Shown here: positions 44,295 through 53,712 of the stretch, piece after piece
How positions within the stretch are numbered: the first letter of the stretch is position 1
How the letters are laid out: every line of letters begins with the position of its first letter
DNA from: an uncultured Aquimarina sp.
Lineage (GTDB): Bacteria; Bacteroidota; Bacteroidia; Flavobacteriales; Flavobacteriaceae
Length of the DNA: 64,000 nucleotides
NCBI GenBank assembly: GCA_947496555.1
Contig: CANMDH010000003.1
Span: forward strand, 124,001-188,000
Direction: 5' to 3'
Made by a program: the position numbers and the translations under genes
The notes under the pieces: generated by a model
Database searches by the model: none
Told to the model about the DNA's origin: nothing
The model's input: the letters and a program-made list of their open reading frames with translations, nothing else

Positions 44295-45464
44295 TTAGTG
44301 TTGAAGAGCTATAATTTTTGTTTTTTCAAGTGCCTGAAGGATATCTTGCATCAAATCTTCTTTTTCTTCTATACCCACACTAAATCGAAGTAACCCATCT
44401 CGAATTCCCTGAAGTTCTCTTTCTTCGTCTGAAAGCAGCGCATGCGAAGTAAGAGTAGGAGAGAGTATGGTGCTTTCTACTCCGGCCAAACTCATTGAGC
44501 TTTTTATTAATCTTAATTCTTTTTGAAATTTACTAGCATCTAAACCTTCTTTTAATTCAAAAGATAACATACCACCAAAGCCTTTCATTTGTTTTTTGGC
44601 AATTTCATGATCGGGATGAGATTTCAATCCGGGATAATAAACGGCAGAGACATCTTCTAGGGTATCAAGCCATTTGGCCAACTTCATGGCATTTTTATTT
44701 TGACGTTTTACACGTATCCCCAGCGTTTTTATACTCCTTTCGAGCATCCAAACGGTAAAATCACTCAAACTACCTCCAAAATTTTTAGCAACCTGAAAAA
44801 TCTGATCGATATTTTTTTCAGTAGAAATAACGGCACCGGCTAATATATCACTATGCCCACCTAGATATTTGGTTGCAGAATGCAAGACAATATCAATACC
44901 TAACACTATTGGGTTTTGATTGACAGGCGAAGCAAAAGTATTATCTATCATGGTTATAATTCTGTATCTTTTTGCAAGATTTGCAATTGCTTGTATATCT
45001 ATGATAGCGAGTAATGGATTAGAGGGGGTCTCAATGTAAATAACTTTGGTGTTGGGTTTTATCTTTTCTTCAAAATCTTCTATTTTTTGGGTATCTACAT
45101 AAGAAAATTCGATCCCATGTTTTTCAAATTCTTCGTTCACAAGATTGGCGGTACCTCCGTAAATCGCTCTTTGTAATACAATATGATCTCCCTTTTGCAA
45201 AAAAGCGAACAACGCTGTGCTTATTGCGGCCATTCCGCTTCCAAAAATTAAAGAAGACTCTCCTTTTTCTAGAGCAGCTAGCTTTTTGCTTAGAGCTTCT
45301 TGATTTGGAGTGTTAAAATATCTAGGGTAACGTTTTACATCAACACCCTCAAACGCATAAGAGGTAGATAGATAAATAGGAGACACTGCTCCTTTGAATT
45401 GCTCATCTTTTATTTCGCCAAGATGAGTACAAATGGTATTGAAACCTATTTCCTTTGAACTCAT
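44295..45464 (-). CDS. Cys/Met metabolism PLP-dependent enzyme (CGS/CBL type)
   Basis: 389 residues of the cystathionine gamma-synthase/lyase family. FGSGMAAIST binds phosphate, TMIDNTFASP carries the Asp for the PLP ring, and LHSATKYLGGHSDILAG supplies the Schiff-base Lys (SATKY). Whether it is a gamma-lyase, gamma-synthase or methionine gamma-lyase cannot be told. Pairing with bshB1 suggests a role in low-molecular-weight thiol supply. Confidence 0.9.
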   Translation of the reverse strand: MSSKEIGFNTICTHLGEIKDEQFKGAVSPIYLSTSYAFEGVDVKRYPRYFNTPNQEALSKKLAALEKGESSLIFGSGMAAISTALFAFLQKGDHIVLQRAIYGGTANLVNEEFEKHGIEFSYVDTQKIEDFEEKIKPNTKVIYIETPSNPLLAIIDIQAIANLAKRYRIITMIDNTFASPVNQNPIVLGIDIVLHSATKYLGGHSDILAGAVISTEKNIDQIFQVAKNFGGSLSDFTVWMLERSIKTLGIRVKRQNKNAMKLAKWLDTLEDVSAVYYPGLKSHPDHEIAKKQMKGFGGMLSFELKEGLDASKFQKELRLIKSSMSLAGVESTILSPTLTSHALLSDEERELQGIRDGLLRFSVGIEEKEDLMQDILQALEKTKIIALQH

Positions 45465-45583
45465 AATTATTAGGTAACCTTGAAGTTTTAGCTCTTAAAA
45501 TTAAAACATTCAAAAGAAAAGAAATAGCATTTAACAGATTTAAAGTTAAATATTAAGAATTAGGGTATTCAAAAAATAGAAAA

Positions 45584-47818
45584 TTAAACCATCTTCACTT
45601 TTGAGATGTTCCTCATTATAGTTTGGAAGAATTGTTGCGTGTCATAAGGTTTTATAATAACATCATTCATTCCAACAGACAATGCTTGGTTTCTTATTTC
45701 ACCTTCTTCAACGGCAGTTAATGCTATTACAGGAATATGGGTGTTAAATGTTCTTATCACTTTGGTGGCTTCAAGACCATTCATTTCAGGCATGTTTATA
45801 TCCATAAGCACCAAGTCGAATTTCTCTTTTTTTAGCATTTCGATAGCTGCCATTCCATTACTAGCAATATTACAGGTGTACCCTTTCTTTTTAAGAATGT
45901 TTTGAGTGACTATTTGATTAATCTTATTATCATCAACAATAAGAACATAGAAATTGCTCGTACCTATACTTAGGGCTTCTCCCATTTGTAAAGAGATCTC
46001 TTCTTCTTTTACGGCTTTCTCATAGGTAAGATCAAAGTAGAACTCAGAGCCTTTTCCTTCCTGGCTTTTAATCTTGATCTCACTATTATGTAGGTGAATT
46101 AACTTTTTAACAATGGCCAGTCCAAGTCCTGTACCTTCATATTCTTGATTTTCATTTTTAACCTGTGCGAAATTATCAAAAATACTTTGCTGTTTATTTT
46201 TTGGAATACCAATTCCATCATCTTTAACAATAAAACGTAACGAATAGCTATCGTCGTTGCATTTCATACATTTTACGCTTACCCAAATATTACCATTTTT
46301 TGTGAACTTAAGAGCATTACCAATTAGATTTATCAAAATTTGTGAAAGCCTTACAGAATCTCCCAAAAGAGTACTGGTAATTTTCTTATCTACATCAATA
46401 TGGACAGTATTATTATTACTTTTTTGTTTTGTATGCAATGAATTAACAATTCCTTCGATTAAAGATCTTATGTCAAAAGTCACTTTTTCGAGTTTTACCT
46501 CGTTGGTTTCTATTTTACTAAGTTGAAGAACATCATTAATTAGGGCGAGTAAATAATCTCCAGAAAACTTTAATGACTCTAGGTACTCATCTTTTTTCTT
46601 TTGGGCAGGGTCTTCCATCAATAACGAGGTGAGTCCAATTACACCATACAAGGGTGTTCTTAGTTCGTGACTTACCGTAGAAATAAATTGAGATTTTAAA
46701 GTAGAAACTTGTTCTGCCGTTTCTTTTGCACTAATAAGTTCTTTGTTTTTTTCAATCAAATCGCTATTTAATTTCCTCTTCTGTAGATTGTTCTTATAAG
46801 AACTAATTAAGAAAGCTAAGGAAATTAGGATAAGAATAATACCAAGAATAATACTTATTCTCCATTTCAGAGCTTCTGATTCACTTTCTTTCTTTTCAGA
46901 TTCTGCCTTTTTTATTTTTTCTTCATATTGATCAACCTCATATTTTACATTAGCGCGTTGAAGTTCGGTTAATTTCTTAAAGTCTTTTGCTCTTAAAATA
47001 TTTTGAAACTGTTTTTTCTGGAAAAAATAGGCATTTTGATAATCTTGCTGTTTACGGTACAGCTCAGATTTTGTTTCGTATGCAGAGGCTAATTCTTCAA
47101 AATATGTAGAAGTCAACTCATCTTTATTCTTTTTGTTTTTAGTCTCTCCTGAGGCATAGGAAATTGCTCGGTCTATATATTCTTCTGCAACTTGGTATCT
47201 TCTAACATTGAGAAAGTATTTTCCCAAGAGACCGTTCAATTTTGTTTTTACCAGATTAGGAGATTCTTCGTGAATCAATTGCCTTGCCGGAGCGAGATAT
47301 TCATAAGCACTGTCAAAGTCGTTTCTAGAAATATAGTACTCTCCCAGATTAAGAAGAGGTCTTATCATTCTTGCTGTATCATTTAATTTTACTGCAAACT
47401 CATAGGACTTTTTGTAATAATCAACTCCTTTAGAACGTGTTAGGTTATGTTTTGTATAAACACGGGCAAGATTATTATATAAATCTGTTTCTAGCGTTTC
47501 ACTCTTTGAGCTTCTTGCATGTGTCATTGCCCTACGATAATTACTTCTAGCCTTGGTATCATCCTCATTAATCTCATAATTTTTGGCGATGATATTATAG
47601 ATGTAACCAAGACTTTTGTCATCGTTGTTATATTGGGCATTCTGCAGGGCAGCTTGCGCCATTTCCAAAGATTCCTCATACTTATACTCTTCTTGTAATT
47701 TTTCGGCTATTTTGATATAGCTCTGTATACTGTCCGAAATTAACGAAGATTGAGATTGTACAATTTGAGTAAAACCAATTAGAAATAAGAAAGTTATATG
47801 TTGAATATTTTTTTTCAA
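45584..47818 (-). CDS. Hybrid sensor histidine kinase with TPR sensor
   Basis: 744 residues: signal peptide (about 1-22), TPR-like repeats (about 25-290), a coiled coil and one membrane helix (about 318-340), HisKA (FISTVSHELRTPLYGVIG, phospho-His), HATPase_c (NLIGNALKFTKNGN, DDGIGIPKNKQ, GTGLGLAIVKKL) and a C-terminal receiver (VLIVDDNKINQ, LVLMDINMPEMNG with the phospho-Asp). No partner regulator is adjacent. Confidence 0.93.
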   Translation of the reverse strand: MKKNIQHITFLFLIGFTQIVQSQSSLISDSIQSYIKIAEKLQEEYKYEESLEMAQAALQNAQYNNDDKSLGYIYNIIAKNYEINEDDTKARSNYRRAMTHARSSKSETLETDLYNNLARVYTKHNLTRSKGVDYYKKSYEFAVKLNDTARMIRPLLNLGEYYISRNDFDSAYEYLAPARQLIHEESPNLVKTKLNGLLGKYFLNVRRYQVAEEYIDRAISYASGETKNKKNKDELTSTYFEELASAYETKSELYRKQQDYQNAYFFQKKQFQNILRAKDFKKLTELQRANVKYEVDQYEEKIKKAESEKKESESEALKWRISIILGIILILISLAFLISSYKNNLQKRKLNSDLIEKNKELISAKETAEQVSTLKSQFISTVSHELRTPLYGVIGLTSLLMEDPAQKKKDEYLESLKFSGDYLLALINDVLQLSKIETNEVKLEKVTFDIRSLIEGIVNSLHTKQKSNNNTVHIDVDKKITSTLLGDSVRLSQILINLIGNALKFTKNGNIWVSVKCMKCNDDSYSLRFIVKDDGIGIPKNKQQSIFDNFAQVKNENQEYEGTGLGLAIVKKLIHLHNSEIKIKSQEGKGSEFYFDLTYEKAVKEEEISLQMGEALSIGTSNFYVLIVDDNKINQIVTQNILKKKGYTCNIASNGMAAIEMLKKEKFDLVLMDINMPEMNGLEATKVIRTFNTHIPVIALTAVEEGEIRNQALSVGMNDVIIKPYDTQQFFQTIMRNISKVKMV

Positions 47819-48046
47819 CTTTTACATAGATTAATAGGTCGTATAGTTAGGCGAAAATACAAAAATAGATTAAAGAAAGTGTAATTCACCGTAAAAAAAG
47901 TGCAATTTAACCGTAATTTTTGTAGGTGAAAACAACTATTTGTAGGAATTTAACGTGTTCTATAGGAAAATAGTGAGTAATTAGAAAAAACTATTGAAAC
48001 ATAAATAATAAAAATTATTCACTTCATTTTGTTATATAAGTAGGTG

Positions 48047-48054
48047 TATATTTG
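48047..48054 (+). promoter_or_regulatory. Promoter -7 element of peroxiredoxin gene
   Basis: TATATTTG matches TAnnTTTG. A TTG lies at 48029-48031, 15 bases upstream, closer than usual. Transcription would start near 48061, some 40 bases before the ATG at 48100. Confidence 0.6.
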
Positions 48055-48099
48055 CCACGTCAAAAAAATGAATTAATCATATCAAAAATTTTAAAAAAT

Positions 48100-48738
48100 A
48101 TGGCATTTGTAGGTAAAAAATTCCCAAATCTTGATGTAGACGCAATGAATGATATGGGGGATACTTTTAAGATTAATGTTCTAGAAGAAGCAAAGAACAA
48201 AAATAAAAAAGTATTACTTTTCTGGTACCCAAAAGACTTTACTTTTGTTTGTCCAACAGAACTTCACGCTTTTCAAGAAGCATTAAAAGAGTTTGAAAAA
48301 AGAAATACCATTGTTATAGGTGCATCTTGTGATACTCCAGAAGTACATTTTGCCTGGTTAAATACTTCTAAAGATAATGGAGGGATCGAAGGTGTAACAT
48401 ATCCAATACTTGCAGATTCTAATCGTAACTTATCTAGTACATTAGGAATTCTTGATATCTCCAATGAAACCTATAACGAAGAAACAGGAGTTGTAACAGT
48501 AGAAGGAGATAATGTAACTTATAGAGCAACCTATTTGATCGATGAAGAAGGAACAGTTTTTCATGAAGGAATAAATCATATGCCCGTTGGAAGAAATGTT
48601 GCCGAGTTTTTAAGACTTATTGATGCATACACTCACGTTCAAAAAAATGGAGAGGTATGCCCTGCTAACTGGGAAGAAGGAAAAGAAGCAATGAATGCCA
48701 ATAGAGACGGTGTAGCTTCTTATTTAGCGTCTAATTAA
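48100..48738 (+). CDS. 2-Cys peroxiredoxin (AhpC/Prx1 type)
   Basis: 212 residues from ATG 48100 (MAFVGKKFPNLDVDAM); the longer frame from 48052 starts before the promoter's likely start site. FTFVCPTELHAF holds the peroxidatic Cys51, and GEVCPANW near the C-terminus the resolving Cys. It reduces hydroperoxides. First of a run with thioredoxin, DUF6952 and Tpx genes. Confidence 0.92.
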   Translation: MAFVGKKFPNLDVDAMNDMGDTFKINVLEEAKNKNKKVLLFWYPKDFTFVCPTELHAFQEALKEFEKRNTIVIGASCDTPEVHFAWLNTSKDNGGIEGVTYPILADSNRNLSSTLGILDISNETYNEETGVVTVEGDNVTYRATYLIDEEGTVFHEGINHMPVGRNVAEFLRLIDAYTHVQKNGEVCPANWEEGKEAMNANRDGVASYLASN

Positions 48739-48752
48739 TATCTATCATTAAA

Positions 48753-48782
48753 AACTTCTTCAGAATATTTTCTGAAGAGGTT
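48753..48782 (+). terminator. Hairpin between Prx and Trx genes
   Basis: AACTTCTTCAGAA and TTCTGAAGAGGTT pair, followed by TTTTG. It may be a partial terminator that lowers read-through into the thioredoxin gene. Confidence 0.6.
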
Positions 48783-48809
48783 TTGTACCTAATTTAACCA
48801 AAATATCAG

Positions 48810-49124
48810 ATGATTCAAGAATTAACAGAAGATAATCTTTCTCAACTTGTGGCAGATAATAATACGGTAGTTGTTCAATATTCAGCATCTTGGTGCGGGA
48901 ACTGCCGAATAATGAAACCTAAGTTTAAAAAGTTGGCAACAGAAAACGGTGATACTACATTTGTAGCAGTGGATGCTGAGAAATATCCTGAATCCAGAAA
49001 AATGGCTACAGTCAATAATCTTCCAACTTTTGCCACTTTTAAAGCCGGAGCTTTTGTGAATCAGGTACAGACCAATAAATTTGATGTTCTAAAAGAGTTA
49101 GTAGATGAAATTACCAATAATTAA
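48810..49124 (+). CDS. Thioredoxin-family protein
   Basis: 104 residues with the active site SASWCGNCRIMKP (Cys-Gly-Asn-Cys) and cis-Pro in NNLPTFATF. The CGNC centre differs from the usual CGPC, which may shift its redox potential. It probably regenerates the preceding peroxiredoxin. Its 3' end overlaps the next gene by 20 bases. Confidence 0.9.
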   Translation: MIQELTEDNLSQLVADNNTVVVQYSASWCGNCRIMKPKFKKLATENGDTTFVAVDAEKYPESRKMATVNNLPTFATFKAGAFVNQVQTNKFDVLKELVDEITNN

Positions 49125-49362
49125 ACATCTCACAGGGTTTATAGAGCAAAATGACCAAGACTTTTTGGTTGAGACCATTGAAACTCTAGAAGCATTAACC
49201 GAAGTGCCTTCACTTAAAGATGAAGAGTTGGATGTTATCGGAGAATTAATCTCTAATATGTATGGTGCTCTTGAGGTTGATACGATGATTAAACAAGGAA
49301 CGCCAAAAAAAGAGGCACTTAATAGTTTTATGCAAAGGGTTCTCGGATCCATTGACACTTGA
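49105..49362 (+). CDS. DUF6952 small protein
   Basis: 85 residues, acidic and helical (FLVETIETLEALTEVPSLKDEELDVIGELISNMYGALEV). I recall this as the DUF6952 family found after thioredoxin genes in Flavobacteriia; the function is unknown. It begins inside the thioredoxin gene, so translation is coupled. A terminator follows. Confidence 0.75.
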   Translation: MKLPIIKHLTGFIEQNDQDFLVETIETLEALTEVPSLKDEELDVIGELISNMYGALEVDTMIKQGTPKKEALNSFMQRVLGSIDT

Positions 49363-49372
49363 AAAAGAAAAT

Positions 49373-49402
49373 AAAAAACCTTCCGCTCCGGAAGGTTTTT
49401 TA
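49373..49402 (+). terminator. Rho-independent terminator
   Basis: AAAAAACCTTCC and GGAAGGTTTTT around loop GCTCC, ending the Prx-Trx-DUF6952 run. Confidence 0.9.
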
Positions 49403-49476
49403 TTTTCTTAAAACTTTATCAAAATTACCATTTAATCTTACTAATTTTAGGGTTCAAAATATAACAATCATTTATT

Positions 49477-49977
49477 ATGGCTACAATAACTTTAAAAGGA
49501 AACGAAATACATACAAATGGAACATTGCCTGAAATAGGCAAGAAAGCACCAGATTTTGAATTGGTAGGTGCTGATTTATCAGTATCCAAATTATCAGATT
49601 ACAAAGGGTCTAGAGTGATTCTAAATATTTTCCCCTCTATTGATACAGGAATTTGTGCAGCTTCTGCAAGAACTTTTAATAAAGAAGCTAGTGCTTTAAC
49701 AAATACAAAAATTTTATGTGTATCCAGAGATCTCCCTTTTGCTCAAGGTCGCTTTTGTGCTTCCGAAGGCCTGAAGGACGTTATTAATCTTTCAGATTTT
49801 AAAACGGGGCAGTTCGGAAAGGATTATGGTTTAGAAATTGTAGATGGGCCAATGCAGGGATTACATTCAAGGGCAGTAGTTATTCTTGATGAAGAAGGTA
49901 CTGTTCTTTATACAGAACAAATCCCGGAAATTGTTCAGGAACCGGATTATACTGCAGCACTAAAAATATTGTCTTAA
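49477..49977 (+). CDS. tpx: Thiol peroxidase Tpx
   Basis: 166 residues. FPSIDTGICAASARTFNKEA has the peroxidatic Cys with the Tpx-type DTxxC motif, and DLPFAQGRFCASEGL the resolving Cys. Matches atypical 2-Cys Tpx in length and motifs. It reduces alkyl hydroperoxides in the cytosol or periplasm; no signal peptide is seen. Five bases before the diacylglycerol kinase gene, so probably co-transcribed. Confidence 0.93.
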   Translation: MATITLKGNEIHTNGTLPEIGKKAPDFELVGADLSVSKLSDYKGSRVILNIFPSIDTGICAASARTFNKEASALTNTKILCVSRDLPFAQGRFCASEGLKDVINLSDFKTGQFGKDYGLEIVDGPMQGLHSRAVVILDEEGTVLYTEQIPEIVQEPDYTAALKILS

Positions 49978-49982
49978 AATTA

Positions 49983-50351
49983 ATGAATAAGGTTTTTAAA
50001 TTTATTGTTGGTAGACTACGTGGTTGCGGTTATGCCTGTAAAGGAGCATTATTGTTATTAAAAACAGAACCTAGTATACAGGTTCAAACTGTAATAGCAA
50101 TACTTATGACCGCTCTTGGTTTTTATTTTAATATTACTTCGACAGAATGGATTTTACAAATTTTTGCTATCGGTTTGGTAATGAGTATTGAAGGTGTAAA
50201 TACTACTGCAGAGGCCATTGCAGATTTTATTCACCCTGATTTTCATGACAAAATTGGTTTTATTAAAGATGTGGCTGCAGGAGCCGTTTTTATAGCTGCG
50301 ATTACAGCTATAATTATTGGACTCATTATTTATATTCCTTATTTCATTTAG
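49983..50351 (+). CDS. dgkA: Diacylglycerol/undecaprenol kinase (DgkA family)
   Basis: 122 residues with three membrane helices and the family motif SIEGVNTTAEAIADFI (EGxNTAxE type, here with Thr-Thr) plus IKDVAAGAVFIAAI. Such kinases phosphorylate diacylglycerol or undecaprenol. Overlaps no neighbour; it precedes ftsK. Confidence 0.9.
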   Translation: MNKVFKFIVGRLRGCGYACKGALLLLKTEPSIQVQTVIAILMTALGFYFNITSTEWILQIFAIGLVMSIEGVNTTAEAIADFIHPDFHDKIGFIKDVAAGAVFIAAITAIIIGLIIYIPYFI

Positions 50352-50392
50352 AAAATTTTTTGGGCATTTTTACGTTCCAATATAGATATTCG

Positions 50393-50400
50393 TATTTTTG
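50393..50400 (+). promoter_or_regulatory. Promoter -7 element of ftsK
   Basis: TATTTTTG matches TAnnTTTG, 19 bases before the ftsK ATG. No well-placed TTG is seen. Confidence 0.5.
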
Positions 50401-50418
50401 CGATAAGACATCCAAATA

Positions 50419-52929
50419 ATGGCTAAAAAGAAGGTAAGTACAAAAAGGAAAACAACAAAAAAACCAAAAACTCCATTAAAAGAAAGATTAGCTTTATCAA
50501 GACAACAAAAAGTAGTTTTGGGAAGTTTTCTGTTTTTTTTGGGGATAGGGTTGTTTTTTGCTTTTATTTCATTTTTTTTCAATTGGAAAATAGATCAAAG
50601 TGAAATATCACAATTTTATAATAGAGCGTCTTCTCCAAAAAATTGGCTCAGTAAATTTGGCGCATCGGTAAGCCATTTCTTTATTTTTAAAGGCTTTGGG
50701 GTTTCGTCACTCATACTTCCGGTGTTAACTTCGTTAACAGGAATTTATTTGTTTTTTGATTTAAATAAGAAAAAGCTCGCTGGATTTTGGTTCTGGGGTA
50801 TTTTGGTGATGATTTGGATATCTATCGTTCTTGGCTTTGTAAGACAAGAAAATGGATTATTGGCCGGAATCATAGGATATGAAACGAATGACTTTTTACA
50901 AGATTATGTTGGATTTATAGGTACTGTTTTAATACTAGCATTCTTTGCAATTGTTTATATCGTTATACGCTTACGCTATACTCCAGAAAAATTGACAGCA
51001 TCACTTAAAAATACACAAAGAGATATTGCCAGTGATTTTGAATCTTCCTCAACTTCTGACTCAATAAATAATAATGGGCATAAGGTCTCAACTCAAAAAG
51101 AAGAGAATTCCAGTTCTAGTATTAAGGACAGAATAGATGCTATTATAGCAAGATCAAAAGATTTAGGTAAAAAAGAGGAATCCAAGAAAGAGGTTGTAAA
51201 GAAAGATCTGGTCAAAAAAGAATCTGCACCAAATGAGATTACTTTAAATCCAACAATAAATGATTTCTATGGCAACCCAAACAATAGAGATAAAGATGTT
51301 CCCGAAAAACTAATTATAAAATCTGAAGATGATCCTGAAGATATAGCTATGGAGGTTGAAACTACCAAAGAAGAAGAGGTAGTAAAAAAACTTAGTAATA
51401 AATTAGTTAAAGATTTTGGTGAATTTGATCCAAAATTGGAATTGGGTAATTATAAGTTTCCCGGGATTAATCTATTAAAAGATTATACGGGTCAAACAGG
51501 AAGTATCACTATTGATCAAGGTGAATTAGAAGAAAATAAAAACCGGATTGTTGAGACCTTAAAAAATTACAAGATTGAGATCGCCCAAATAAAAGCAACG
51601 GTGGGACCAACGGTAACGCTTTATGAAATTGTTCCCGAGGCCGGAATTCGTATTTCCAAGATAAAGAATCTTGAAGACGATATAGCATTATCTTTGGCAG
51701 CCCTGGGTATTCGTATTATTGCTCCAATTCCTGGTAAAGGAACCATCGGTATAGAGGTTCCTAATAAAAAAGCTACCATCGTATCGATGCGATCGGCAAT
51801 AGCATCTTCAAAGTTTCAAAATGCTGAAATGGAATTACCTTTATCTCTTGGTAAAACAATTTCTAACGAGACTTTTGTAGTAGATTTGGCAAAAATGCCT
51901 CACCTTCTTATGGCAGGTGCAACGGGGCAAGGTAAATCAGTAGGGCTTAATGCTATCTTAACTTCTTTATTGTATAAAAAGCACCCGGCCGAAGTAAAAT
52001 TCGTGCTTGTAGATCCTAAGAAAGTAGAACTTACCCTATTTAATAAAATAGAACGTCATTATTTGGCAAAACTACCAGATACCGAAGAAGCCATTATTAC
52101 TGATAATACCAAAGTGATTAATACGCTTAATTCATTGTGTATGGAGATGGACGCTCGCTATGATCTCTTAAAAAATGCAATGGTACGTAACATTAAGGAG
52201 TATAATGTTAAATTTAAAGCAAGAAAACTAAACCCAGAAAATGGACATAGATTTTTGCCATATATTGTACTGGTGGTCGATGAGTTCGCTGATCTTATTA
52301 TGACTGCAGGTAAGGAGGTAGAGACACCTATTGCCAGGCTTGCACAATTAGCTCGTGCCATTGGTATACATTTGATTATTGCTACACAAAGACCATCAGT
52401 AAATGTCATTACTGGGATGATTAAAGCTAATTTCCCGGCAAGAATAGCATTTAGAGTTACTTCAAAGATAGACTCGCGTACAATCTTAGATAGCGGGGGA
52501 GCAGATCAGCTAATTGGCCGTGGAGATATGTTATTTACCCAAGGAAATGACGTTATAAGGATACAATGCGCTTTTGTTGATACTCCAGAGGTAGAGAGAA
52601 TTACAGAGTATATTGGTAGCCAAAAAGCATATCCAGATGCACATTTACTGCCAGAGTATGTTGGTGAAGAAAGTGGCACAAGTCTTGATATAGATAAAAG
52701 CGATAGAGATAAACTCTTTAAAGAAGCTGCAGAAGTTATTGTAACAGCACAACAAGGTTCGGCGTCTTTATTACAAAGAAAGCTAAAATTAGGCTACAAT
52801 CGTGCTGGTAGATTGATCGACCAATTAGAGGCAGCCGGAGTGGTAGGACCTTTTGAAGGAAGTAAAGCTAGACAAGTGTTGGTTAATGACTTGGTGTCGC
52901 TTCAGCAATTATTAGACAATGAAAATTAA
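50419..52929 (+). CDS. ftsK: DNA translocase FtsK/SpoIIIE
   Basis: 836 residues: an N-terminal membrane domain with four helices (about 35-180), an acidic linker (about 190-330), the FtsK alpha/beta motor with Walker A AGATGQGKSVGLNA and Walker B DEFADLIMT, and the gamma winged helix (LKLGYNRAGRLIDQLEAAGVV). It moves chromosome ends through the septum in division. Followed by lolA 18 bases on. Confidence 0.95.
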   Translation: MAKKKVSTKRKTTKKPKTPLKERLALSRQQKVVLGSFLFFLGIGLFFAFISFFFNWKIDQSEISQFYNRASSPKNWLSKFGASVSHFFIFKGFGVSSLILPVLTSLTGIYLFFDLNKKKLAGFWFWGILVMIWISIVLGFVRQENGLLAGIIGYETNDFLQDYVGFIGTVLILAFFAIVYIVIRLRYTPEKLTASLKNTQRDIASDFESSSTSDSINNNGHKVSTQKEENSSSSIKDRIDAIIARSKDLGKKEESKKEVVKKDLVKKESAPNEITLNPTINDFYGNPNNRDKDVPEKLIIKSEDDPEDIAMEVETTKEEEVVKKLSNKLVKDFGEFDPKLELGNYKFPGINLLKDYTGQTGSITIDQGELEENKNRIVETLKNYKIEIAQIKATVGPTVTLYEIVPEAGIRISKIKNLEDDIALSLAALGIRIIAPIPGKGTIGIEVPNKKATIVSMRSAIASSKFQNAEMELPLSLGKTISNETFVVDLAKMPHLLMAGATGQGKSVGLNAILTSLLYKKHPAEVKFVLVDPKKVELTLFNKIERHYLAKLPDTEEAIITDNTKVINTLNSLCMEMDARYDLLKNAMVRNIKEYNVKFKARKLNPENGHRFLPYIVLVVDEFADLIMTAGKEVETPIARLAQLARAIGIHLIIATQRPSVNVITGMIKANFPARIAFRVTSKIDSRTILDSGGADQLIGRGDMLFTQGNDVIRIQCAFVDTPEVERITEYIGSQKAYPDAHLLPEYVGEESGTSLDIDKSDRDKLFKEAAEVIVTAQQGSASLLQRKLKLGYNRAGRLIDQLEAAGVVGPFEGSKARQVLVNDLVSLQQLLDNEN

Positions 52930-52947
52930 AGAAGAAATAAGACAAAA

Positions 52948-53583
52948 ATGATAAAAAGAATAATACTAATAATATTTGTATTTGGTATAACTGCTGTACA
53001 GGCCCAAACAGCTAAAGAACTTCTTAATGAAGTTTCTAAGAAGGTAAGAAGCTATAATAATATTGTAATTGGCTTTAAATATTCACTTAATAATCCGGCA
53101 GAGAATGTTTCTCAGGAAACCAGGGGGGATGTTACCTTAAAAGGAAATAAATATCTTCTTAATTTAATGGGAACCGCTCAAATGTATGACGGAAAAAAGC
53201 TGTACATCATTGTTCCCGAAGATGAAGAAATTAATATCTCTTCTCAAAGTGAAGAGGATGAAAATAGTGTTACTCCTTCTAAAATGTTGACTTTTTATGA
53301 AGACGGCTATACCTATAAAATGGATATAGTTCAGAATGTAAATGGAAGAAAAATTCAGTTTGTGAAATTAACACCAATTGACTCAAAAAGTGATTTAAAA
53401 GAAATATTACTTGGTATTGATAAGCAAACCAAGCATATATACAAAATGATTCAGAAACAAAATAATGGTACTAATGTTACGATTACAGTAAATAGTTTTA
53501 AAACGAATCAACCATTATCTGAAACATTATTTGTATTCGACGAATCGAAATATGAGAATTATTATATTAATCGTTTGGACTAA
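52948..53583 (+). CDS. lolA: LolA-like outer-membrane lipoprotein carrier
   Basis: 211 residues with a signal peptide (MIKRIILIIFVFGITAVQAQ) and the LolA half-barrel pattern (TRGDVTLKGNKYLLNLMGTAQMYDGKKLYII). A periplasmic carrier for lipoproteins from inner to outer membrane. It follows ftsK as in other Flavobacteriia. Confidence 0.88.
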   Translation: MIKRIILIIFVFGITAVQAQTAKELLNEVSKKVRSYNNIVIGFKYSLNNPAENVSQETRGDVTLKGNKYLLNLMGTAQMYDGKKLYIIVPEDEEINISSQSEEDENSVTPSKMLTFYEDGYTYKMDIVQNVNGRKIQFVKLTPIDSKSDLKEILLGIDKQTKHIYKMIQKQNNGTNVTITVNSFKTNQPLSETLFVFDESKYENYYINRLD

Positions 53584-53712
53584 TTGTTTCTGTTACAGAA
53601 AGAACGATTAATTAATATTTAAAAGATAGTAAGAACGGGTGTATATAATTGCACACGTTCTTTTAATTTTTAACTTACTTTTACAGAAGGTAATTTTCAA
53701 AAAACAGAATAA

